From NCBI RefSeq assembly GCF_002078875.1, contig NC_034414.1:11272225-11336224 (forward strand): 64,000 bases of DNA. The letters run 5' to 3'. A program made the position numbers and the translations under genes. Below, in pieces: positions 53,920 through 64,000 of the stretch. This DNA comes from Numida meleagris (lineage: Eukaryota > Chordata > Aves > Galliformes > Numididae). The notes under the pieces are model-generated. The model worked only from the letters and a program-made list of their open reading frames with translations. It ran no database searches and was not told the origin of the DNA. The stretch's first letter is position 1. Every line of letters starts with the position of its first letter.

Positions 53920-56900
53920 AGTTAATAATGTTACATACTGGTTCTTCAAGTGTATTTTCTTTTAATTTCTTAAATTTGTACATCACTAGTGGTCAAATTT
54001 TATTGTTTTGAATTTATGGTCCAATAACGTTTCAGTGGTTGATACTTTGTAAAGACTGCATCTTCTCACTTAACTGATCAATAGACAAATAATGTAGATT
54101 TTATTTTAATCAGATGCTACATAATTTAGGGAACTAAGCATTTAATTGCACGTGTGATATATCAAAGCGCAAATGCACAAACTGCCTACTCAAGGTAATT
54201 TTGGAAAACAAGTTGAGCAAGAGGCTTCAAAAGATGGGTCTGTACAGGAAATGCTTCAATCGGTGCAAAACTGGATCCACAGTAAGCTGGCACCAAAGCT
54301 AACTTATCTGTAAATTTAGATGACCTACATATGCCAGAGATTTTACAGTTTCTTTTTGTCTTCTCATTGTCAATTCCAGAGTTTGAGTGAACATGTATTT
54401 TTAATGTGCAAATTGCAAATACATTATTTTTATGACTTTCCACACATAGCATACAAAGTAAACCTGAAAAAATAGTGGGTATATTGGTAGGTGTGAGTAC
54501 AAATTTATTTATTTACGTGTAAATAGCAGTATTTGAGTAAGAGCGTGCAATCCACTACAGACTGAATCCTAAGGTTGCATACAGACAGGAAGTGAACGTT
54601 CCATGTGCAGCTTTAATATTTCTATCTCTCGAGTTTGAGGAACAGGCTTGACAAGATTTCATACCCACAGCGTTCTGCACCTGGTTCCCATTATAAACGT
54701 GGCCTTGATAATGGAGCTATGTTCTTATACAGAGGCTAATGTTGGCAGTGGCATTTTCCTCCCATAACTCTTATAATCTGAGTACCAGTGTTAGGGCTGT
54801 ATTTGACCCCTCTGTGCATCTGAAGTTACAAATTCCATCACCTTCTTCACTAAATACAGAGAAATCAGATAAAACATTTCTTTAAACACTGGGAAAATTT
54901 CTAAGCCTGATTTTATTTCCTGTGATATCTGTGAAAACTAGTGATATAGCACAGGCTTCAGGGTTAGATCAGAAGATTTCTTTTCCTTATTTGTTTTTAA
55001 TGGAAACATTTCTCTTTAAAAAATATGGTTGGAGACGCAGGGGTTAGAGTTTTTTCCACAAAGCGCCGTTTTGAATTTCATTTCAAATTACATCTTGAAG
55101 TTCTAATTGTAAAGATAAATTCACTGACACACTTCTCCATGTCTGAGGGATTTAAAAATCACCCAGCTCTTCAACAGTGTGTTTAATTCCTGATCAGGCC
55201 CTAGAATAAATAATTTTTAAAAACAGAAAAAGACAAGGCACACCGTGTCCTGTTGTTATCTTAGAAATACACCGATTTAGAAAAGCAGTGCAAGCACATA
55301 CGATAATGAAATTCATATAAGAGCAAAACCCACCAACATCCTGATCTTCTCAGAAACAGAGCACGGATTTCCCCGGTACGACAGGCTGCCTATGAAGCCC
55401 AGTCATAAAACAGACAATACACCCAGCAAAATGTTGCTTGGCATCGATAATTTTTTTCCTCTCCTTCCTTGATATATTACTTTCATTCTTTATCTTGTCA
55501 TTCAGTTTCAAATATTGGAAGCAACAGCATCAACAAACAGATTGTCTCCAGCTACAAAGCTAAATATTTGAAGTCCAACATGTTTTCTAGTTCTAATAAA
55601 AGGGGGCAGTATTACATCAGCTGAAATTCTGAATTACCCAAGCAATCATAAATAGTGCTGGAGAAGGATACAAAACTACTGAGTTTCACTAAAAATAGAT
55701 GGTAATACATAGATTTTAATGAACTTGCTTGTCTGACATGGGGAAAATCTTCAGAGTGAGTAGGCTCCTACACTGCACCTATTTCAGAAAATTTTTACCG
55801 GAGAAACTAGTTTTCTTTCAAAATTATTAAGGAAGCATTACAGCTAATATAAAATAAAAGCAGATTTTTCATGTAGCTAGGGAAAGTGTTCAGCCTCAAT
55901 AGGAAACTGCAAAGTTATTGCAGTTTCAAAATATTTTGGAAAAATTGGGGAAAAAAAGGGTTTTTTTTAATTCTAAAATACCAGTGCTCAAATACAGCTT
56001 TAGGAAGTTAACTTTGAACACTCAGTATAAGAAAAAACTTTGCTTACACGCATCATTTACAGCCACAAGACGATTATTAAATTGGCCAAATTTGCAGTAG
56101 TAGTGTATGAAGGACATTTTTAAGAATGACAAGGACTGCTGCTATTTGTATTTGAAAGTTTTCCCTATTCTGGGGCATCTAGGTCACACAAGTCATTTAT
56201 CTGTTGTAAAATGATGGGACTGTGAAGGGCAATGTGTGCAATGCATCCTTCTGCATCTCAGAAACTCCCCAGGTAAAGCTTTGTTGACAGAACAGGATGC
56301 TGTATTCAGGAAAACTAGCTTCCCAGTTGCGGTGTCTCTGTCAAAACCAGATTCTTCATTAGACAAACGGAATACGCTCCCTCAGAGTTAAACAAATCAG
56401 TTGCATTCTTTTTTCTCTATACAGTTTCACATTTTTAATTATAGAATTTAAAAATATATATTTAAACTTACACTGAATTATTCCTAAGTGTAAGGTAGAG
56501 GGGGTGGGACCTCCCTTAAGTTGTGGTGAGAACGGTACTTGGTACAATGTCTCTTCAGACTATACCATAAAAAAAATAACAACTTTGCAAAGCTAGTCAT
56601 TTTCTATTGATATCGTTGTTCATTTTTTTGGCCTAACTACGAGGTATTTGCCCTCTAGTTATAAGTAGAATTAAGATTTAACCAACAGAAGCAAGGGTCC
56701 AACTGAAAATGCTTACAGCTTCTGTTATGTCTTCAAGTACAATGAAATATAAGCATTGACTTCTTATTTAGAACCTGCAAATAAGAAACCAAAGGGGAAG
56801 AAAAAAAGCTTTTCTTATAGCAAATGGTAATAGATCAGTCCTTGCAAATCTAAACCACTCATTCATAAAGATTTATAAAAATCCACAAGGCCCTTATGAC

Positions 56901-57930
56901 CAATTTATTCACGTTTTATATGTAAGGGTGGTTATCAGCGCGGTTGGTAAAAGGAGAAAAGATAATTGAACATAGAATGTTCTGAAAATCTCATTGCTTA
57001 CATGTGCACTCTTTTTAAAAAACGTATTTCAGAAATGACTAACAACAAGAATGATGGAAACAAGGTGCTTCTCTTAGTGATTCTCTGAGAAACACACTGC
57101 ACTTGCAGAAAAGGTCCTGTGTCTCCTGCCTCTGCCTGTACTCTGTCTGTAATGCTGAATGTATGGAGAGAAAAAGGCCGGTAGAAAAAAAAAAGTCACC
57201 AACATAAATCCAGTACTCCTTGTATTTTGAAAAAAATACAACAGTAATGGAGTCATTGCCAGGCTGCAGGCAAAAGAAGATTATACATATAAAACTAGTA
57301 GCTTTTTCTACAAAGACTTCCTGAAGTGTTTTTATTAGGCAAACTTTGCACGCATGTGCAGTAGCTTCATATACATGATGAAGCGTAACATCTCCAGAGG
57401 AGCTGTTACACTCTATTGTGTCAGTAATCCACATATTTAACAGTCCCTAAATACAGCAGACTGTATCACCTCCAAAGGGGTCGTTATGGCTTATCAACTC
57501 AAATCCAAATGCCTAAACATGGATTTGATCAATAGACTGTAACTTCTCCATGGGTAAATAATATACATTTTTAAGAATTTTCACATTTTTTATACAAACT
57601 GTGGTCTATCTTAGGATAAATTATGTGGATTCGAATTTTAAAACTTTGATTTAGAAATAAGAAAGGAATAAAAGGCTCATTGTAAGAGGTACTAAAGTAT
57701 GATAATTCCCAGGAAGTAGGTGGTGACTCACATCATTTATTTTGAGGACTAACTCCAGTTTCCTATTGCAAATAAACAGTTGTCTGAAAATCTACAAAAG
57801 GGTGGGAATGGAATATGAACATAAAAATATCATACTAAATTCTGCTTCCTCTCAAATCTCAATGAATCTTACGGGTAAGAAAATGGGAAGGTGGGGATAT
57901 CTGTGGGTCTAGCAGATATGTTGTCACTGT

Positions 57931-58000
57931 TTCACAGAATCACAGAATGGTTTAGCTTGGAAAGGACTTCTGGAAATCAGATTGCCCATGTCCAGCCATG
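57931..58000 (-). mobile_element. Short CR1 3' tail fragment
   Basis: TTCACAGAATCACAGAATGG, then TTTAGCTTGGAAAGGACTTC and TGGAAATCAGATTGCCCATG. This is the reverse complement of the CR1 3' terminus with its octamer repeat. It is about 70 bp, strongly 5'-truncated and more diverged than the other two copies. Confidence 0.85.
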
Positions 58001-59296
58001 AGAATATTTAATGGGTATATGTTCTATCCTGACAATATATTTTTCTCCAACAAAGATTACTGTGTAGCTGTGTATATTTTTTTCTACAAAGATTTTTGAA
58101 GTGTTTTTGTCAGTGTTTTCATGCTTAATACATACATTATCAGTTATCTTACAGATTACATAGCATTTTCCAGTTCAGTTAAAGCTTTAAATCAAATCAG
58201 ATCTTCTAGGAAATCATACTCCTCCAAAATAATAGGATAATAATAGCTCTAGAATGCAAATTCTTTTTTAGTATTTTAATGCATTCATTTTTGTTGAAGG
58301 TAAACATGGAAAAAAGTCACATCCACTGAACAAAGACAATTTTCTGACAATTTTACTTCTGTCATGTCAAGTGGAAAGAGTGGTGTAGCCTATTTTCTGG
58401 ATTTTCTTCATTTCCTCCCCTTCCCCGTTATTTCTCTTTACTCTGTGAAGCCACTGACACAGTTGCTTCTCCCCTTTCCTCAGTCAACCTGCACCTGACG
58501 TGCATCAGGTAAGGCAGAAAAAATCAGCTCTGCTCTGGTGACTTTTTGCCTCGTGTACATAAATTGAAATAACTCTGTAACTGTAGACGTTCTCAGAATA
58601 GTATCATCTCTGAAGTGTATCCTAACCTTAATGCTTTAGCAAATGGTAAAGTTTGACTGTGCCAGAGAGCTGCACATTTTTGTTTTATACTTTCTGATGA
58701 GTGAGTATCTGTGAGCACTTTTAAAGCTTTGTAGGAGATTTTGTTGGAACGGCAGAATATGAACACAGGCAATTTTCAATTCTGTGTCTCTAACCAAATA
58801 CCAAGTTTTCTGAGAATTAAATGGCATGTTTTCAAAAAAGCCTAGGCCCAGGCTTTGAAGCTATGTACATCATTTTGTAAGCGCAATCATTTGCACAACA
58901 AACCATTACCAGCTATCTGAACTTGAAGACCAGTAACTGACCAAGACTCAATAGCTTTTTTAAACCATCTGCAGGCAATTAATTTGTCATCTTTTCCTGG
59001 TGCCAGCTTCTAACTACTCATTTATACATGTCTAATTACCTGAAGCCAATTTCTGAAAATTTGGTCCTGAAAACGTAGCGTCCCCATTCTTCAAAAGAAA
59101 CCAATCCAGACTTGCAACTATGTTATCAAAGCTTCACTGGGATTATGACAGAAACTACACACTGTGTTCTTTGCATACAATTATTTCAAAATTGTATTTC
59201 TTTATTGAAGTGATCTGTCATTCCCTCCCCTCATTTTGATCATCCTACTCATAATTTTTAGAGTAAAAGAAATACATCATAAGGTAAAAATTGAAA

Positions 59297-59330
59297 GGGC
59301 AGAGGGTAAAAGAGGGGGAGGGGGGCTGGG
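59297..59330 (+). repeat. Quadruplex-type G-rich motif
   Basis: Five G-runs of at least three, with loops of 4, 7, 1 and 2 bases, fit the usual G3-loop1-7 pattern. It lies on the plus strand, which is the template strand for SOX6, inside the 25 kb intron. Confidence 0.65.
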
Positions 59331-61127
59331 AAGAGCATTCTAGAATTCTATTTATGCAAAGAATGCTTCTGTTCTTAATGTAATTTATACATGCTACAAA
59401 GCATAAATATATTCCCTCAGAATACATGAGTCTGACTCAATTCTTCTTTTTTTTCCTTAAGTAAGAGCGTCAGGATATATCTTAATTTTAAAAGCCTGGT
59501 TTATATCCCATCCTTTTGTAAGTTTTGTCTTTTCTTGCATCTTCAGAGCAAGGATAACAGACTAGCATACCAAAGCTAAAACCAAAGTACATACTGCAAC
59601 TTTTTCTTGCCTTGACAATTCATTCCATAGTACATGCTAAGGTAAAAAAAATCTAGCAGGACTGCATAAAGGCACTGAGAGATTTAACAACAGATTTCCT
59701 TGATGCTCTTGTATTGTCAGAATTAAACAGTTACAAGTGTTACCATGAGAACTCTTCAAAAAAAAGACAGCATTTCAGAACTGTGTTGTTTATATTTCCA
59801 ATTCACTCTGCTAAATTTGTAAATAATTTTTTTTTCCTCTCACTACTTGATGTATGACCTCAGCCTGCAACCTGTACCTGAATCTGCATTGTTCCTACTC
59901 GTGTATCAGGAATTGTGCATTGTCAGTAATCTGTGCAACAAAAAAGACATTTCACCTTATTCACCAAAACACATCCTTTTCCTCAAAAAGTGAAAGACAA
60001 AATAAATGTTACTTTGTACAATACAAGAAGTAAACATGGTACTGAAAAGACTCAGGGAGCAGTCACTGATAAGAAAGTGGATGCCATTTTTATACTTACT
60101 TTTCAAAGTCAAATCAAATGTTAAGAATTCTTTCAATAACCCTTGTACTGTGTTAGATATTTTTAAATGTCAAGAAACTGAAACTCATAAAATACATTTT
60201 AAAATAAGCATATTTTATACCTCTTAATACTAATTATAGGTGTGACATTTATTTTATAACTTTAACTTCAGTACTCTATGTGTCAGTTAGGGACAAACAC
60301 CGATTCTACATTGAGAGTTTTGTCTGAATATGGCCTGCTGGGTCAGTTATTAACTTCTCTGCTTTTCATGCTACCAATCTGTATCAAATGAGTTGTTAAA
60401 TGAGCCTTTGAATTTGTCTTGTAAAGTACTTTTACTTGTGTAGTATTAGTTTAACAAATCTTTTCAATAGACATCTAACCTTTCTCTTGTTTTAAGTACT
60501 GTAAAGAACCAAGAATCAAGCAAAAACATAAAATATAAAATGTAGATGAAAAGTTATGTATCATTCTTTGACAGTTCTATTTGCAACATTTCCTTCCCTT
60601 TCTTTTCCACACCTTCCTACAACCTGCCTACTCACTGAGTATTCCCCTGTGAGTTGAGAAAAGATCATGTAATCATCAAATTCACAGTTTAAGATATAGT
60701 TAATATTCTGCTGTATCTTATCCTCAGCCTAGACTAAAAATTCCTTACTCTTTCGAGAATAATACAATCTCTTCCTTTACCCCTCAAAATATAAAGAACC
60801 TACCCTCTAAAACATGAATATCACTGAATTTTCAGTAATGAATTATAGAAATTGAAAAGTTATCTGTTTTTTTATTTCTTTTTTTTTCCCAGCATATACC
60901 TTGAAATGCTATTTGCTTTATATAGGCAAGTGAATGGGCAAGTTTTCTTTTTGTTCATCACCAAGTTAAATCATAACAGTTCCTATTTGCCCAATGCTAT
61001 TATGATTACCGTTGTTACCAGTTAACTGTTTCTAGTTAACTGAAATGTAGATTAAGTATTGTGGTGTATAATTGATTTTGTGTCAGTGGTGTAAAAATTC
61101 TATGCTGGAAAAAAAAATAAATTATTA

Positions 61128-61176
61128 TTTCTTTTCTTTTTTTCTTTTTTTCTTTTTTTTTTTTTTTTTTTTTTTT
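61128..61176. repeat. T-rich tract with T24
   Basis: TTTCTTTTCTTTT-type repeats lead into 24 consecutive T (61153-61176) and then GCAG. On the SOX6 strand this is an A24-led, A-rich tract. Read on the plus strand it mimics a 3' splice site, but no matching exon follows. Confidence 0.85.
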
Positions 61177-61947
61177 GCAGCATAAGCCACCTCTAGAGAA
61201 GCAAACAGAGTAGCAGCGTTCACCAGGAAGTCAGCTCTACAGTTCAGCCAATTACTTGATTCAGTGTTTACTGTCTCTGTTATACACACAGAGACCCGCT
61301 CCTGAAGCAGATCTTGTACAGCTTGGAAAGGCTACAGAGAAAGACAGCACAGATGCAAAGAATTTTCCAAGTGAGTTTTTGTCCTCAAAATAATCCTTAA
61401 AGTGTGTGTGATGGAAACTGTCCCTCATCTTTGTGCTATGATCTCACATCGCGATTTGGTGCACTGAATGTTGTCCTTCTCAGTCTGATGCTGGCTATGC
61501 TCCCTCACCACCTTCTCTATTTTATTATAGTACCCCACTTCACTTTACTATCTGGAAAGTACCGCCAAAATTCAACAAAGAACTTTGATCTCTAATGTCC
61601 CATTGAAATCAAGAGTCAAAAGCACTTACTTGAACTTAAATACTTCGTTGAATGCGAGTCACAGATTCAAATACACTCAAGTATATTCAACAGCACTGCA
61701 ATACTCCACCATGGTAGTACGTAACTGGCCTTTCTGTCATACTTATAAAATCCACTCATTCTCAAAAGCACAATTCAAAATCTAGTGACCACAAACAATG
61801 GTAGCTTCAACCAGTTCATTTTCCACATTGTTGTATGCATGCTTACACATTAATCACATGTTGTGCATAGGAATGTTTTTTTGAATGCTGTCACGTACAC
61901 ATAGAGAAGTTTGTAATATAGCAATGTGAGGCGACAAGCTGTACTTA

Positions 61948-62310
<363 letters not shown>

Positions 62311-62907
62311 TCAGTTCTCATCCTATTAAAACTGCAACCCCTGCAAAAGGAGGAGGGTTGCCAGTTGATGTTTGTCTGAAGGCTGAATTAATCTATAGAA
62401 TTCATCGATAACCCTGTTCTCTTCTTTCGTTTTGTTATAAATACAACCACTGAAGTCTTGCCATAGCCTGATCCAGAGGTATCTGAGTAAAACCATGGAC
62501 TCAGTGTTCAAACTTACATGTTTAACACAACGTTTATCCGAAGCTTAAGTGGGAAGCTTTTAAAGTATTGATAACATCAAAATGAACAAAGAAGACAAAA
62601 AAAATCTGATTTGGGCATGAAACTCTATGTCAGACAGACATCGGTTCTGAAAGAGCACCTACAGTTACTTTGGCAGATAGAGCATATTATCACCTTAACA
62701 TTAGCATAATGAGAATTTTTGACAATGTTTCAATGGCTTTTTCAGGAGCAAGGGGAAATGTTTTTGTGGCTTACATTAAAAACATTCACACCTTAGGAAT
62801 ACCTTCTGTATCCACCTCTCTTGAATGATCTTTGAGTTCAAACTGGTATGCTACTTTCTAATATTAGATAGTGTAGTGGTAGCTGGAATTACATTAACAG
62901 GTAGAAT

Positions 62908-62922
62908 AGCTAGCTAGCTAGC
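62908..62922. repeat. (TAGC)n tetranucleotide repeat
   Basis: TAGCTAGCTAGCTAGC, about four units; each unit pair is self-complementary. Confidence 0.85.
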
Positions 62923-63690
62923 TGCAGAAACTTGATCTTTCAGAGATCATGAGGCTCCCAAGTGTTTTCAGAATTGAACAAATCATAATTTTTATATATC
63001 CAAGGCATTTATTTAAAATACCTGTTCGTTTTTCACAAGTGTTTCTATATATTTTACAAGTACACTTGAGCTGTAGATTGTGAGTAAGTGGTTTGTAGTA
63101 TTTAGTCACAGTTAAAATTTACTATTTGAACTTTAGGACTGATAATCGAAATTTTACAGTTCTTGATGCAGTTTCTTGACTGCTTAAGGGAGTCTTCATA
63201 CACAGGTTTCAGATTAATTTTGTTTCATTACTTAATACGCTTTACTTCTTAATTAAAGAAGCTTGAATATGGGTCCAAAAATTTCATATTTTGGGTGAAA
63301 CTAATGGTACACTTAGGCTAAACTGCTGAAAACCACATTTGGATTTGCCTTCTTGCCTGACTTCTGGTTTATTCTACCCCATTGAGACACTGAATGGTCC
63401 TTGGCCCTGGTTCAACAAAGTGACTGAAAACTTACTTTTTTTAAGTATTGTACATTGTAGCACTGGACTGAAATAAACACATGAAACATCATTTCTGTGC
63501 ACCTAGTTTCTAAGCAGGCTCTACATGCACGAAAAGCTACTTTTTGCTTCTTTAATCCAGAGGCCAAAATTTAAGAGTTAACTTTGCATGTATGCTTCCA
63601 TTTGATGTCTGTGGAGAAGATATTGATAGAAATCTTTTAAATGCATTTCATATATGCACATTTATTTACTTCTGTGTATATATTTTTATG

Positions 63691-63744
63691 TATATGTTAA
63701 TATGTTAATATTATTATATTATTATTATATATGTTAATATATGT
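63691..63744. repeat. AT-rich (TTA/TA)n microsatellite
   Basis: Repeats of TATGTTAATA and ATTATTATT units, all A/T apart from single G bases. It lies about 200 bases downstream (gene sense) of the donor at 63946. Confidence 0.8.
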
Positions 63745-63946
63745 TCACTGCTGTATCATCTCAGTTACTCTTGTAAATCCTCACCATTCAAACATTATTT
63801 GAAAATCTTTCCTGTATATCTTCTCTCCATTTTAAACAGAAATGTAGATCCAAGTATCTATTTAATTCAGATGTGAGTGTATTCATGCTGACATTTCACA
63901 CACAGAACTTGCCAGTTTTCTTCTTTCCCAAGGACAGATTAGTTAC

Positions 63947-64000
63947 CTAAAGAGGATCCTCTTCCCAGAGATCCACCAAGGGGGCTGGGGATACCGCTCT
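63947..64000 (-). CDS. SOX6: SOX6 coding exon, 3' part only (cut by window edge)
   Basis: This is the 3' end of an internal SOX6 exon; its acceptor and all earlier exons lie beyond position 64000. Read on the minus strand it gives SGIPSPLGGSLGRGSSL followed by the first base of an Asp codon, then a donor GTAACT at 63946-63941. Only this frame joins in phase 1 to the next exon (62059-62249), completing the Asp and continuing [17 protein letters not shown]. The other two frames give a stop or fail to join. The Ser/Gly/Pro-rich peptide is the linker before the second coiled coil of SoxD proteins and has no catalytic role. The assignment rests on the splice join and on similarity to mammalian SOX6 as I remember it. 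Confidence 0.85.
   Translation of the reverse strand, partial: RAVSPAPLVDLWEEDPL

Noticed and set aside
57039..57434. 131-codon minus-strand open frame
   Set aside because: Phe/Cys/Ser-rich with no recognised domain; the length is within chance expectation over a 25 kb intron read in six frames.
61153..61182. Strong polypyrimidine tract plus GCAG suggesting a plus-strand acceptor site
   Set aside because: No exon-like open frame, donor or homology follows; the T-run is a microsatellite.

Overview
The window is vertebrate nuclear DNA and almost certainly avian. It is AT-rich, has no bacterial-style gene packing, and its only clear dispersed repeats are CR1 retrotransposon fragments with the 3' octamer repeat (ATTCTRTG)n, the main interspersed family of birds. 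It holds one gene, the 3' part of SOX6, on the minus strand. SOX6 is a SoxD-group HMG-box transcription factor. I could not tell the species; chicken or a relative is a guess.

Layout in gene order (high to low coordinates): the end of an exon cut by the window edge (63947-64000); a 1.7 kb intron; the second coiled-coil/poly-Q exon (62059-62249); a 25.3 kb intron; a 109 bp exon (36601-36709); a 17.0 kb intron; the exon with the first half of the HMG box (19321-19554); a 2.4 kb intron; the exon with the second half (16699-16915); a 7.7 kb intron; and the terminal coding exon (8663-8966). All five introns have GT/AG ends, and the phases (1, 0, 1, 1, 2) join into one open frame of about 368 residues ending in the SoxD C-terminus. 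A long 3'UTR follows, probably about 6.6 kb, ending near a candidate ATTAAA signal at 2047-2052. Positions 1 to about 2025 are then 3' flank.

Among the SoxD paralogues (SOX5, SOX6, SOX13), the C-terminal block beginning [16 protein letters not shown] and the acidic tail identify SOX6. The protein has no classical activation domain. It dimerises through coiled coils, bends DNA with the HMG box, and works with SOX9/SOX5 in cartilage, represses slow-fibre genes in muscle, and restrains oligodendrocyte differentiation.

The introns are repeat-poor: one 0.75 kb CR1, one 0.3 kb CR1, one short CR1 tail, and two probable MIR-like SINE relics. The rest is unique sequence with microsatellites, purine tracts and a few perfect inverted repeats. 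The most interesting signal is in the 3'UTR: seven miR-499/miR-208-type seed matches packed into about 0.8 kb just after the stop codon, plus miR-219 and miR-338 seed matches. These are the microRNAs reported to repress Sox6 in striated muscle and oligodendrocytes of other vertebrates. I found no previously undescribed system; the findings are regulatory and structural leads.
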